A DNA stretch of 64,000 nucleotides from Pseudomonadota bacterium (GCA_031119395.1 JAVHYA010000004.1:1-64000); one strand, 5' to 3'; positions 26,982 to 35,606 are shown, counted from the first letter of the stretch. Notes: a model not told the origin generated them from the letters alone. Translations and numbers: made by a program.

Positions 26982-28517
26982 ATGAACGCACTCTCGAACG
27001 TCATTGCCGCTCCCACGACTCGCATCGCCAACCGTCAGCGGCTCCTTCTCAGTCTGTCCCTCCTCGCTGTGGGCGCTCTGCTCGGAGGCTGTGGTCGCAG
27101 CGACATTTCGGAGCGACCACCGCGCGCCGATGGCGCGGGCGCTCCACAGATAGCCACGCAGCCATCGACGATCGGAGCTTTGGTGGCGATCCCCTTGGCG
27201 CAATCGATCCAAGCGGCCAACACGGCGCTTCCGCGCTCCTACGGCCAGGACTGGACCAATGGCGAGGACGCCTGTGTCGACCTTGGGCTGCTCGGAAAAC
27301 ACTGCGTCGGCACGAAGTACAGGTACAACGTCAGCCGAGGAGATATCGCGATCACCGCGGTAGGAACGAACGCGGTCAAGCTGAGCGTGCACGTGTCGCT
27401 CAATGGCCAGGGCGGGTTTCGCGGTGACCTCTCCAAGTGGATCAAGGCAGACGCCAAGAACTTCGATGCAGCAGCCAACGTCGAAATAGTCCTCACGCCC
27501 ACAATGGGGTCCGATTGGTGCCCAAGCATTGGCGTGGCCCCCTCATACAACTGGACCAAGAACCCGCGCGTCGAGATAGTGTCGAAGGTGAACGTGGACG
27601 TCTCCGGCCAGGTCAACAAAGTCCTGGACAGCAAGCTCCCCCAGATCGCTCAAGCGGTTCAACAATCGATCAACTGCGCGCAATTCAAGTCGCAACTGGC
27701 CGCCGTCTACGGCAACAAGACATTCCCGATCGAGATCACGCCGGGTCAAAAGATGTATTTGAACGTGGAGCCTCTGGACTTCGCGTTCTCGGGATTCAAC
27801 GTGGACACGCAGGCGATCCGGCTGGCCGCCATGCTGACGGCTAAGGTAGAGCTTAGCGGAAAGCCGACCACGCCGTCTGTGCTGCCTCTCCCCTCGTTGA
27901 AGACTATCGGCGTTGAAGCTCCTCCTCGGACCAGCATTGCCGTACCGCTGCGCGCTCCTTTTGCGCTTCTGCAGACCGAGGCACAGAAGCTCGCGAGCGG
28001 GAAGACCTTCAAAGCCAACGCGGCCGGCAGCGAAGTCATGGCGACCCTGAAGAACGTGGAAATCTACCCGACCTCCGGCGGGAAGGTTGCCGTCGGTATT
28101 GATTTCGACGCAAAGTTGCCAGGCAAGCTCCTCGACACCAAGGGCATCGTCTTCGTGGTCGGCACGTTGGTTGCGGAAGGTCCGACAGGGGTTCGACTCA
28201 AGGACCCAACTTTCACGCGCATCCTGGACAACGATGCCTGGAACTTGCTTTCCGTGCTGTTTGAGTCGCAGATTCGAGGTGAGCTCGACAAGAGCTTGCG
28301 CTACAGCTTCGCCGGTGATGTCACGAAGGCGAAGAAGGCCTTGGCAGACAAGCTGGCAGAGCCGACACGTAACCCGCAAATCAAGGCGAAGGTGACTGAC
28401 GTAGACATCGCGCTGGTGCGTGTCGGCGTCAGCGGCACGGATCTTGTCGCAGAAGGCTTGTTCGGCGCGAACGTGGTCCTTGAGCCAAGCGTGGCGGCAC
28501 TGGTGGCCGAGCGATGA
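26982..28517 (+). CDS. DUF4403-family lipoprotein
   Basis: A 511-residue protein. Signal peptide with lipobox LLGGC, lipidated cysteine C37. The body fits the DUF4403 family of large periplasmic proteins with two lipid-binding-like (TULIP-type) modules: IPLAQSIQAANTALP near the start, VDVSGQVNKVLDSKLPQIAQAVQQS in the middle, and VDIALVRVGVSGTDLVAEGLF at the end. The family function is not established; envelope lipid or lipoprotein handling is likely. The stop overlaps the start of the next gene (ATGA). Confidence 0.75.
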   Translation: MNALSNVIAAPTTRIANRQRLLLSLSLLAVGALLGGCGRSDISERPPRADGAGAPQIATQPSTIGALVAIPLAQSIQAANTALPRSYGQDWTNGEDACVDLGLLGKHCVGTKYRYNVSRGDIAITAVGTNAVKLSVHVSLNGQGGFRGDLSKWIKADAKNFDAAANVEIVLTPTMGSDWCPSIGVAPSYNWTKNPRVEIVSKVNVDVSGQVNKVLDSKLPQIAQAVQQSINCAQFKSQLAAVYGNKTFPIEITPGQKMYLNVEPLDFAFSGFNVDTQAIRLAAMLTAKVELSGKPTTPSVLPLPSLKTIGVEAPPRTSIAVPLRAPFALLQTEAQKLASGKTFKANAAGSEVMATLKNVEIYPTSGGKVAVGIDFDAKLPGKLLDTKGIVFVVGTLVAEGPTGVRLKDPTFTRILDNDAWNLLSVLFESQIRGELDKSLRYSFAGDVTKAKKALADKLAEPTRNPQIKAKVTDVDIALVRVGVSGTDLVAEGLFGANVVLEPSVAALVAER

Positions 28518-28801
28518 GCGCCCGATGCGTTCGCAGGCTCGCGGTTGTTTTGGTGCTGCCGTGGCTGCTGGGGATGGCCGGCTGTAGCGAGAAGGAGCGT
28601 AGCGACGGATCGCTCACCGTCGGCTGCGCTCCTTCATCCTCAGCAATCGGGAAGGAAATCCGGACAAGCCACCCCAGCAAGCCGTCCGAGTGCAAGTTCG
28701 GGCTGGTGATGTACTGCAACGCCTGTGTCTACGACGGTCTAGGCAGGCTCTCGCACTCGGTGTCGGAGCCATGCGGAGTGTGCTTGGGGACCTCGTTTTG
28801 A
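28514..28801 (+). CDS. Small lipoprotein co-transcribed with the DUF4403 gene
   Basis: A 95-residue protein with a signal peptide and lipobox (GMAGC, C24). The mature part has six further cysteines (GCAP, ECKF, YCNACVY, PCGVCLG), which suggests disulfides in the periplasm. It overlaps the DUF4403 gene by 4 bases and is probably a partner. No known family. Confidence 0.65.
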   Translation: MSARCVRRLAVVLVLPWLLGMAGCSEKERSDGSLTVGCAPSSSAIGKEIRTSHPSKPSECKFGLVMYCNACVYDGLGRLSHSVSEPCGVCLGTSF

Positions 28802-28903
28802 TAACTGTTGAATCTGTTCATGCCGGGCCCCCAGAACAAAATATGCGCAGCACGCCAGAAGCAGCGAACCTCTTCAAACATACAACTGAAAAGGCGCAAC
28901 GCC

Positions 28904-29074
28904 ATGGCTAAACACGCTTACCGGCAATCGCGCTCAGACATGCGCATTTATGTAGCCTGGACAGCCTTGGCGGCCTTTGGTTGGCATCTCTGCGCGAATC
29001 GATCAAGCACACCTATGGGGCTCGCACATGTGTCCGCGGCCGATGTGGTGAAGGCGATCAAAAAAATGAAGTGA
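28904..29074 (+). CDS. Possible small protein
   Basis: A 56-residue frame starting MAKHAYRQSRSDMRIYVAWTAL, with a basic start, one hydrophobic stretch (AWTALAAFGWHLC) and a lysine-rich end. Support is limited to reasonable composition and to a convergent terminator-like hairpin at 29083-29102 immediately after its stop. No family. Confidence 0.35.
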   Translation: MAKHAYRQSRSDMRIYVAWTALAAFGWHLCANRSSTPMGLAHVSAADVVKAIKKMK

Positions 29075-29082
29075 AGATGCAA

Positions 29083-29102
29083 GACCGCGGTCTCCCGCGG
29101 TC
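29083..29102. terminator. Bidirectional terminator-like hairpin
   Basis: GACCGCGG (29083-29090), TCTC loop, CCGCGGTC (29095-29102): a perfect 8-bp stem between the stop of the plus frame at 29074 and the stop of the minus lipoprotein gene at 29101. No T run on either side. Confidence 0.5.
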
Positions 29103-29430
29103 AAGGTGCATAGAGCTTCTTGCAGGTACGCGATCCGTACAGATCAAGCACCGCCTCGCTGTCCAGCGAACGGCCGCTGCCATACTCGTCCATGAAGCGC
29201 TGGTTGAACTCCATCGACATGTGGCCCCTGCTGCCCTGGACCTCGAAGGCATTGGCCTTGAGGCCAGCCCCGCGCGCAGACTTGGCGTGTCCAACGAGCG
29301 TGGCCGCCTTGCCGCATCGGAAGATGTTGTACAGCTTCGACTCCTGGCTGGAGCACCCCAAGATGGCAAGGCCCAGGGCCACAGAGGTCGCTGCAGCCCG
29401 CCCGGTCCGTCGAGTCACTTTGCGCGGCAT
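29101..29430 (-). CDS. Small lipoprotein
   Basis: A 109-residue protein starting MPRKVTRRTG, with a lipobox ILGC (C26). The mature part is basic and contains CGKAATLVGH and a final CKKLYAP. Expected in the periplasm, membrane-anchored. Unknown family. It is divergent from the hypothetical gene at 29437, whose start is only 7 bases from this one, so the promoters overlap or one lies within the other gene. Confidence 0.5.
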   Translation of the reverse strand: MPRKVTRRTGRAAATSVALGLAILGCSSQESKLYNIFRCGKAATLVGHAKSARGAGLKANAFEVQGSRGHMSMEFNQRFMDEYGSGRSLDSEAVLDLYGSRTCKKLYAP

Positions 29431-29436
29431 GCCCGC

Positions 29437-29871
29437 ATGGCCTCGTCCCGGTACAGGTGGGAGGACGATGCCGGCATTGCCGACTTGATCGGCAAGCACT
29501 GGGTGCGCGACATCACCTCGGGCGAGGGGCAGTACGAAAACTGCAACCGTCGAAAGAAGCGCTACGGCAGGAGGCTTGCGATCGGACTGGTGGAGCACTT
29601 CGACGTTGTCAAGCGCGAGCGACTGGCAGAGGTCGTGGTGACCTATGGATGTAAGGGCAACTATTTCGCGCGTGCATTGGCCGGCAAAGGTGCCAAGCTC
29701 ATGATCAAGGGTGAGTGGCCCGAAGTGGACCCCGGCAAGGGTGGGCGTCCGCGAACCAGGGTCGGACGAACTCGCGAGACTCTGGCGATGCAGTTGGAGC
29801 GAATGGGCATCCAGCCTTCACGCAAACTCGTGGAATGGCACGAGATTCCGCAAAGCGAGGTGCCCTACTGA
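29437..29871 (+). CDS. Hypothetical protein
   Basis: A 144-residue, very basic protein (MASSRYRWEDDAGIADLIGKHW...). Segments VTYGCKGNYF and GRPRTRVGRTRETLAMQLERMGI give a folded look with possible nucleic-acid binding through the basic middle. No motif names a family. The frame is open for a further 152 codons upstream, but those overlap the lipoprotein gene on the other strand and the start chosen is the first good methionine. Confidence 0.45.
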   Translation: MASSRYRWEDDAGIADLIGKHWVRDITSGEGQYENCNRRKKRYGRRLAIGLVEHFDVVKRERLAEVVVTYGCKGNYFARALAGKGAKLMIKGEWPEVDPGKGGRPRTRVGRTRETLAMQLERMGIQPSRKLVEWHEIPQSEVPY

Positions 29872-30146
29872 CAATGCGATGGCCTACAGCACAGGCGATA
29901 TCACGCGCCGACGCCTTGGACAAGGCATCGGCGTCGCGGTTGAAGAACTCACTTGGGCATACAGCGACCCATTCAAGCCGGTATCGCTTTCTATCTCCGC
30001 GCGGCCCCGTTGAATTGAGTCTAGGTCGTCTGGCATGTTCATGCGACTGATGAGGGCCAGACTATGGCTTTGCTAACAAGCTGTCCGGTAACTGCAAGGT
30101 ATTGCAACTTGACCGCAATCACCTTGCATTCTTCCGGCACAACGCG

Positions 30147-30437
30147 CTACGTCTTTCCAAATACGTTGGTATTGTGGGCATTGTTCGCGTCACTCTGATT
30201 AAAGCCCTCCAGGCGAAGTGCTACCCAAGCATCAACGTCAGCTTCCATCCAGTACGGGATGCGGCCACCTGGCAAATAACGCGGACGCGGCAGGCTGGGG
30301 TCGTAGTAGCGGCTCTTCGGGTCGAGGCGGGCATGCAGCGTGCTCGATGAAATGGGGATTTTTTGCAGCAGCTGCGCTTTCCGGATGAGTCGGTAGCTCA
30401 CAGGAGGCGGCGTTGTGGTCTGGGTGCTATACGGCAT
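30147..30437 (-). CDS. AlpA-like regulator/excisionase-type protein
   Basis: A 96-residue protein. YRLIRKAQLLQKIPISSSTLHARLDPKS and PGGRIPYWMEADVDAWVALRL match the winged-helix pattern of AlpA/CP4-57 regulators (L..+.+V..+.G.S.ST+Y, then ...WR.SEV..W). These proteins control excision of P4-like islands. It lies on the same strand as the integrase, downstream of the 30596-31297 gene. The ATG at 30437 is preferred to an earlier open frame. A C8-(CA)n tract sits about 100 bases upstream. Confidence 0.7.
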   Translation of the reverse strand: MPYSTQTTTPPPVSYRLIRKAQLLQKIPISSSTLHARLDPKSRYYDPSLPRPRYLPGGRIPYWMEADVDAWVALRLEGFNQSDANNAHNTNVFGKT

Positions 30438-30542
30438 TAGTGCGTCTTCGATGGTTGTTGAACACGAAGACGAATGTCGGTGAGTCCGGCGATGCTCGTA
30501 AGGAAGACAGCTTGCTGAACCCCCTGGTTGTGCTTGCAGGCT

Positions 30543-30561
30543 CCCCCCCCCACACACACAC
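30543..30561. repeat. Mononucleotide/dinucleotide tract
   Basis: Eight or nine C residues run directly into (CA)5. The tract lies upstream of the AlpA-like gene (minus strand, starting 30437) and is prone to slippage. Confidence 0.7.
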
Positions 30562-30595
30562 TGATTGCTGACGTTGAAGTGGTTTGGATTAACTC

Positions 30596-31297
30596 TTACT
30601 CGGCGTCCTGCTTTAACCGTTTTCTCAGAGACGGTATGAGTTCAAGCCGATCAGGCATTTGCTTGAGCCAACGCTCGATTGTTCCCCCGTAGTCCCGCAG
30701 GCAATCCTCGCCGAACTTCTCCTTAAGTTCGCCCTCAATGATTGCCGCCGCACGCGCCTGACTCAGCCAAGGAGCCTGAGCTCGCATGACGGAATATGTG
30801 TGCTCCCTTAATTTATTCGTTTGCTCGTGCCGAATCGCTCCTGCCTTCGACGCGCGAGCGGAGATCTGGGCGTCGGCCAGCTGACGGGGAAAGGCGACAC
30901 TGAGGTGATTGGTGAATGCGGGAGAACCTAAAAAGAAACATGCCTGGCATAGGAAGTCCCAGGCCAGATCCTTGTCGTTGGCTTCCAGTGCGATCAAGCA
31001 TGAAATGGCATATGCACAGGAGACGTGAATGAGAAACACACTCGTCTCTATTTGCTGGCGCCCCTGCGTAATCCGCTCGGAGAGTGCCTTGTGCGCTTCA
31101 GGGCCGAGCGGCGAAGTCGAGCCTACGATCCAGTCGGCCGCTTCCTTTGCCGGCTCGATGACATCGTCAACGAAGCTTTCTTCGTCAGAGTCGGGAAAGC
31201 TATTCGCGTACTCCTGCTTCAACGCATTCATGACTGCCGAATGGCGTAGAACGATTCGATGAAACTCTGGGGCAAAGTCTGTGATTTGTGTTGGCAT
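30596..31297 (-). CDS. Hypothetical protein next to the integrase
   Basis: A 233-residue helical protein with no signal peptide. A central hydrophobic helix region (SVFLIHVSCAYAISCLIALEA) and WDFLCQACFFLG could pack in a soluble bundle or be membrane associated. The C-terminus is basic (RKRLKQDAE). Not recognised. The methionine MPTQITDF is chosen as start. It lies 43 bases after the integrase stop on the same strand and may be co-transcribed with it. Confidence 0.5.
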   Translation of the reverse strand: MPTQITDFAPEFHRIVLRHSAVMNALKQEYANSFPDSDEESFVDDVIEPAKEAADWIVGSTSPLGPEAHKALSERITQGRQQIETSVFLIHVSCAYAISCLIALEANDKDLAWDFLCQACFFLGSPAFTNHLSVAFPRQLADAQISARASKAGAIRHEQTNKLREHTYSVMRAQAPWLSQARAAAIIEGELKEKFGEDCLRDYGGTIERWLKQMPDRLELIPSLRKRLKQDAE

Positions 31298-31340
31298 CTT
31301 TTGCAAATCTTCTAATTCGTCGCGGAAACTCGCTCCTCGG

Positions 31341-32681
31341 TCAGGAGCCTCGCCTCGACAATGCTGGATTTTGCATCGTCTCTGAGAGGGTGCTCGCACT
31401 GGAAATGAACCGCGCCCAGGCCTCCATCATCACTCGCCGCCTTTCCAGCGCGTCTCCACGGCGGTAGGCGCCTTCCGTCTTGTTCTCGATGACGTGAGCC
31501 AGCGCCATTTCCAGCAGGTCGCGTGGAAAGTCGGTCCGGTCTCCCACCCAATCCCTGAAGGTTGACCGAAAGCCGTGCGGCACGGCGTCGACCGCCATCC
31601 GCCGCATGACCGCCGTCAGACTCATGTCCGAAAGCGCCTTGTCCTTGCTCCCAGGAAACACCAAGCTCTCGGGCTTGCCTTGGGGCATCGATTCGAGCAC
31701 CTTCATTGCGGCGTCGCTGAGGGGGACGCGGTGTTCTCGGCCCGCCTTCATGCGCTCTGCGGGGATCGTCCAGACCCGTGCATCCAAGTCGAACTCCGAC
31801 CAGGGCGCGCCGCGCACCTCGCCCGAGCGTGCGGCCGTAAGGATGACAAACTCCAGCGCTTGCGCCGCCACACCCGAGCGTTGGCGAAGGTCACCCATGA
31901 AGGCGGCCATGTCGTCGATTGGCACAGCGCGGTGATGCTGGACTTTCTGGATCTTGGCGGGTGCCGACAGCACCTTGTCCAGGTGGCCTTTCCAGCGTGC
32001 CGGATTCTCGCCCGTGCGGTACTTGCGCACCGTGGCCCAGTCCAGCACCGCCTCGATGCGTCCGCGCAGGCGGGAGGCCGTCTCGTTCTTGGTCTTCCAG
32101 ATCGGCTCCAGGCAAAGAAGGACGTGCTGCAGGTCGATGTCTTGCATCAGCAGTTTGCCCAGGTGCGGCGAGGCGTAGGTCTGCAGGGTGTTTTCCCACT
32201 GCTGGCGGTGCTTGGCGTTCTTCCACTCGTCGGACTTGGACTTGAGGAACTCGTCCACGCACCAGTCGAAGTCCTTCTCGGCCGCCTGGCGGGCCAGCAA
32301 CGCGTTGCGCTGGGCGCGCTTGCTGGACAGGGGGTCGACGCCTTCACGCACCAGCTTGTGCATGTCGCGTGCTTTTTCGCGGGCATCGGCCAAGCTGATT
32401 TCGGGATAGGGCCCTAGGCCGAGGTCTCGTCGCCGCTCGCCCACCATGATGCGAAGGACCCAGCCCTTGTGGCCTTTGGTGATGCGCAGGTGAAGTCCAG
32501 GCGCACCACCAACGGCGTGACGGCCTTCGGTCTTGAGGACGGCTACTGCGCGTGCAGACAGTTCTGGTGCGATCTTGGGCAAGTTGAGGGATTCCGAAGC
32601 AGGTTCTGTCCCACATTGTGCCCACAAAAAACGTTGGGTGCCACCGGAATCGGTCGGAACATCCTGAACTCCGATCTGCAC
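31341..32681 (-). CDS. P4-type tyrosine integrase
   Basis: A 446-residue integrase. After a leader of ~32 residues comes the DUF4102 arm-binding domain (LNLPKIAPELSARAV... RITKGHKGWVLRI), the core-binding SAM-like domain (QWENTLQTYASPHLG) and the catalytic domain: TAARSGEVRGAPWSEFD (Arg), PHGFRSTFRDW (His-x2-Arg), LAHVIENKTEGAYRRGD (His and catalytic Tyr). Such enzymes integrate islands at tRNA 3' ends. The leader is atypical: the usual family start lies close to LNLPK, and only non-ATG codons (such as TTG) are in frame there, so the true start may be downstream of 32681. It faces away from the right att site, as usual. Confidence 0.92.
   Translation of the reverse strand: MQIGVQDVPTDSGGTQRFLWAQCGTEPASESLNLPKIAPELSARAVAVLKTEGRHAVGGAPGLHLRITKGHKGWVLRIMVGERRRDLGLGPYPEISLADAREKARDMHKLVREGVDPLSSKRAQRNALLARQAAEKDFDWCVDEFLKSKSDEWKNAKHRQQWENTLQTYASPHLGKLLMQDIDLQHVLLCLEPIWKTKNETASRLRGRIEAVLDWATVRKYRTGENPARWKGHLDKVLSAPAKIQKVQHHRAVPIDDMAAFMGDLRQRSGVAAQALEFVILTAARSGEVRGAPWSEFDLDARVWTIPAERMKAGREHRVPLSDAAMKVLESMPQGKPESLVFPGSKDKALSDMSLTAVMRRMAVDAVPHGFRSTFRDWVGDRTDFPRDLLEMALAHVIENKTEGAYRRGDALERRRVMMEAWARFISSASTLSETMQNPALSRRGS
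32621..32632. repeat. Candidate arm-type site, right end
   Basis: GCCCACAAAAAA, identical to 100-111 at the left end of the island. It falls within the 5' leader of the annotated integrase frame, which supports a downstream integrase start and an upstream att/arm region. Confidence 0.45.
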
Positions 32682-32755
32682 TTAACCCAGCTAAATCAAC
32701 AGGTTGTGAGATGAATCGGTATTTTTCGGAAGTCTTAGAAGTTGCATTGGGGGGA

Positions 32756-32770
32756 CACACTCTCGGCCAT
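32756..32770 (+). repeat. attR candidate
   Basis: CACACTCTCGGCCAT, matching the tRNA-Ser 3' end at 42-56 in 14 of 15 positions. It lies 75 bp upstream of the integrase start and at the point where sequence becomes uniformly GC-rich. Confidence 0.5.
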
Positions 32771-33152
32771 CTGTCGATGGCTCTCATCGACGCGCGGCCA
32801 ATTCCATATTTCGCACATCCGTTCACCCATCCGCCGGCGGTGCGATTGGGTGAGACGCTCTGCAAGCGTCAGCGCGTCAGAGCCACTGTCATGGCGAGCC
32901 CGGAAAACCTAGTCTGCCTTCTCATGTGCTGGCCCCTGTCGTCCGGCGAGGGCGTAGCGCGTCTCGCAAGCGCAGGTTCGCTGTTGCTTTCCGATCCCAA
33001 GCCTTGCGACGCACGTGCAACTGGACAGACACGCCCGCTTCAGGCGGTCGTGAGCCCACACGCACCATTCCTGTCAATCGGCTGAGCGCCCCCGGGCAGC
33101 AATGGACCGCGATCGTCGCTTGAGATGCGCAACGCATCTCGCCGCGCGAACG
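32771..33152. other. Gap with no gene, right flank of the island
   Basis: About 380 bases with only random open frames, up to a hairpin before the minus-strand gene ending at 33153. No tRNA is seen here. Confidence 0.5.
33122..33140. terminator. Terminator-like hairpin
   Basis: GAGATGCG (33122-33129), loop CAA, CGCATCTC (33133-33140): a perfect 8-bp stem 12 bases beyond the stop of the minus-strand gene ending at 33153. No T run. Confidence 0.55.
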
Positions 33153-33728
33153 TCAGGGGGTGGTGGTCTTGACCCGACCCAGTTCCCGGCGCAACGCGGC
33201 CAGGTTGCGCTCGTGGCTCACGACTTCATCCTGCAGGCGGCTTCGCATCGCGGTCGCCAGCGGGTCCGCCGCCGAGGGCGTCGGCAAGCTGAGCAAACGT
33301 CGCTTGTTCTCGAGCTCCTTGCTTTCCTTGCCGAGTTCCTGTTCGAGGATCCAGAGTCGATCGCTCTCGCGCTCCCGCGCACCGACGTCCTCGGTGGCGC
33401 GCGACGGTGCGGCGCTGCCCGATGCCGAACGGGCGCTGTCGGACGACGGCGGCGTGGTGGCGCCAGCACGGGCGGCGCGTACACGGGCGGAGGGTCGTGC
33501 CTCTGCGACGTCACCGGCAGCCGGTCGCCCGATGATGATCTGCACGCCGTGGTTCGTCGAAGCCGGGTGCCGTCCTGTCCCGCCGACGATCACCTCGGCC
33601 TGGCAGGCCATCCAGCCGCCGAGCGCAGCGCACAGAAGCGTCCACGCGCAGGTCGTGCGCCACGCTGGGCGAGCAGGTTGTGGAACGCCCCGGCCCGGCG
33701 CTTTGCGGTTGAAGTCCACACGGTTCAT
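33153..33728 (-). CDS. Periplasmic protein with C-terminal coiled coil
   Basis: A 191-residue protein. Signal-like segment AWTLLCAALGGWMACQA with cleavage near ACQA-EV. A low-complexity Ala/Ser/Arg linker follows, then a charged helical end (RESDRLWILEQELGKESKELENKRRLL... HERNLAALRRELGRV) predicted to form a coiled coil. Unknown family. The first gene of the backbone side of the island end. The start MNRVDF is chosen over an earlier in-frame methionine. Confidence 0.6.
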   Translation of the reverse strand: MNRVDFNRKAPGRGVPQPARPAWRTTCAWTLLCAALGGWMACQAEVIVGGTGRHPASTNHGVQIIIGRPAAGDVAEARPSARVRAARAGATTPPSSDSARSASGSAAPSRATEDVGARERESDRLWILEQELGKESKELENKRRLLSLPTPSAADPLATAMRSRLQDEVVSHERNLAALRRELGRVKTTTP

Positions 33729-34108
33729 GCGGTGGGAATGGTAATGGGCAGACCTGCACCCGTGCCCGTCGGCAAATGAACGCGATTGCACGCAGCCTCT
33801 CGTGCCGCAGCGTTGTCAGTGCGCGCACACAAACCATGGGCAGCAGCCCGACCCGTGGTGCGCGTTTTGCTTCGGCGTTCGCCTACTTGCGGCTTCTATT
33901 GCCTATGACATATTGACATCGCGTGATGAAGGCCGGTCATGCGGCCACCGGTTCGGGCCACGAAGGAAGATGATTCGCGCTTTTCTGCGCGGCCATGAAT
34001 GCCGGCGCACGGCGAGTGCCGCTCGGAGCGCCTTGTCGATGCAAGCAGCTACCTGTGGATTGCCGTCTTGTCCTCTGGATGCAGAAACAGTCCGCCATCG
34101 AAGTTCCT

Positions 34109-35017
34109 ATGGATAGTCATCTGCCGCGCCATGGCCTACCCGGCCTCGCTCCCGTTCTGGAAACCGACCAGATGCGGTCGCCCGACCTGGGGTTCGAATC
34201 CGGTGCCGACCTGGGCGTGATCCGCTGCCTCGAACACGGTTATCCGACCCCGCTCGCTCGCTGGCACTGTCACAACGAGTACGAACTGCACTTGATCACC
34301 GCAACCTCGGGGACGGCCTTCGTCGGCGACTGGGTGGGCGAATTCTCAGCCGGCCACCTGGTGCTCTGCGGGCCGGGTTTGCCGCACAACTGGATTTCCA
34401 TGGACTGCCCGGCCGGCGGTGTGGCCTGTCGCGACCGCGTGGTGCTGTTTCCGCACGATCTGGTCGCCGCGCCATCGCAGACCATGCCCGAGCTGGACGA
34501 GGCCCGGCGTCTGCTCGACCTGGCGAGCTACGGGATCGAGTTCTTCGGGCTGGCCGATGTGATGTCCCAGGGCTGGCTTCGCATCAAGGCGTCGCGTGGC
34601 CTCGAGCGCCTGGCACTCCTGTATGAACTGCTGGCTCAGCTGAGCCGGTGCGAAGACTACAGGCTGCTCAATCGGTCGCGCTATGCGCCCGACGAGCGAA
34701 GCGAGCACTTCCAACGCATCGCGACCAGCATCACCCATGAACCGGGTCAGGCGCTGAGCGCGGAGGACTACGCGAACGAGTGCCGGATGGACCTGCGGCA
34801 GTTTCTGCGCCTGTTCAAGAAGCATGTGGGCCAGGGCTTTCACAGCTATGTGAACCAGGCCCGCTTGGCGGCTGCCTGCCGCCTGCTCGCGACGACGGGG
34901 CTGTACGTGCAGTCGGTCTGCTATGCGGTGGGCTTCAACAACCTCTCCAACTTCAACCGGCGCTTCCTCGAAGCCAAGGGTGTCACGCCCTCGGACTACC
35001 GCAAGCAGCACCGTTGA
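34109..35017 (+). CDS. AraC-family transcriptional regulator
   Basis: About 302 residues. An N-terminal cupin-like sensor domain (RWHCHNEYELHLITATSGTAFVGDW, GPGLPHNW) is followed by the two helix-turn-helix units of AraC/HTH_18 (LSAEDYANECRMDLRQFLRLFKKHVG and YVQSVCYAVGFNNLSNFNRRFLEAKGVTPSDYR). No strong ribosome site is visible; methionines at 34079 and 33995 are alternatives. It lies just upstream of the Tad locus but its regulon cannot be read from sequence. Confidence 0.8.
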   Translation: MDSHLPRHGLPGLAPVLETDQMRSPDLGFESGADLGVIRCLEHGYPTPLARWHCHNEYELHLITATSGTAFVGDWVGEFSAGHLVLCGPGLPHNWISMDCPAGGVACRDRVVLFPHDLVAAPSQTMPELDEARRLLDLASYGIEFFGLADVMSQGWLRIKASRGLERLALLYELLAQLSRCEDYRLLNRSRYAPDERSEHFQRIATSITHEPGQALSAEDYANECRMDLRQFLRLFKKHVGQGFHSYVNQARLAAACRLLATTGLYVQSVCYAVGFNNLSNFNRRFLEAKGVTPSDYRKQHR

Positions 35018-35269
35018 TGGCACGCGCGTCATGCGCGCGTCGACGTAACGCATCGATACATGTCGATGCGCGACGTATCAGTCAGCCTGCGTTCATGTAC
35101 AGGCTTCGATGAAAGCGTTCCCGTAGATTCCGCCGAAGCCCGTTGGGACACATTCTTTGACGAGTGGTTCCTGAAGGGTGATGAACGCACGACAGGCGTG
35201 GGCGGTGTCATCCTGACCTGCTGCGCTGGCCTGGCGATCCGATTGCCGACTCATCTTTCAGGACCTCCC

Positions 35270-35575
35270 ATGAACAGCACCGCAAGCACCTCCGTCATCC
35301 GCACCCACCTGTCGCGCCTGAAGCAGCGCGGCCAGGGCATGACCGAATACCTGGTCATCCTGGGCCTCATTGCCATCGCGGCCATCGCCGCCTTCAGCTT
35401 CTTCGGCCAGACAGTCCGCAGCCAGGTGGCAGGCATGGCCAAGGAGGTCGGCGGCGAGTCGGGCCAGGAAGGCGTCACGGCCGCACAGGGTGCGTCTGCC
35501 AAGGCCATGACCAACGCCCAGGCCAACTACAACATGAGCACCTACACGAAGGGCGGCAACGACGGCGCGAAGTAA
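35270..35575 (+). CDS. flp: Flp/Fap major pilin precursor
   Basis: A 101-residue class IVb (Flp) pilin. Leader MNSTASTSVIRTHLSRLKQRG ends at G21; the next residues QGMTEY place glutamate at +5 and tyrosine at +6, the TadV processing signature. A hydrophobic helix (LVILGLIAIAAIAAFSFFG) follows. The tail is longer (about 60 residues) and glycine/glutamine rich compared with usual ~50-60-residue Flp pilins. First gene of the Tad locus; 31 bases before the TadG-like gene. Confidence 0.85.
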   Translation: MNSTASTSVIRTHLSRLKQRGQGMTEYLVILGLIAIAAIAAFSFFGQTVRSQVAGMAKEVGGESGQEGVTAAQGASAKAMTNAQANYNMSTYTKGGNDGAK

Positions 35576-35606
35576 CCCTTCCGCGCGCCCGTCGCCGAGT
35601 CCCAAC

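Larger units (their letters stand above)
42..32770. mobile_element. Integrated genomic island at tRNA-Ser(UGA), about 32.7 kb
   Basis: The boundaries are inferred from an imperfect 15-bp direct repeat, one copy being the tRNA-Ser 3' end (42-56) and the other lying at 32756-32770. The right copy sits 75 bp upstream of the start of a P4-type integrase. An AlpA-like regulator (30147-30437) is nearby. The content between the repeats is typical island cargo: nucleases, a methyltransferase, ATPases, broken genes and hypothetical proteins. Base composition is patchy, AT-rich at 300-5700 and intermediate later, against the uniformly GC-rich sequence after 33 kb. The exact right end is less certain than the left one, and the island may be composite. 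Confidence 0.7.

Noticed and set aside
32771-33152. Second tRNA gene at the right island end
   Set aside because: Only the short 15-bp core matches; no cloverleaf can be formed from the flanking sequence.
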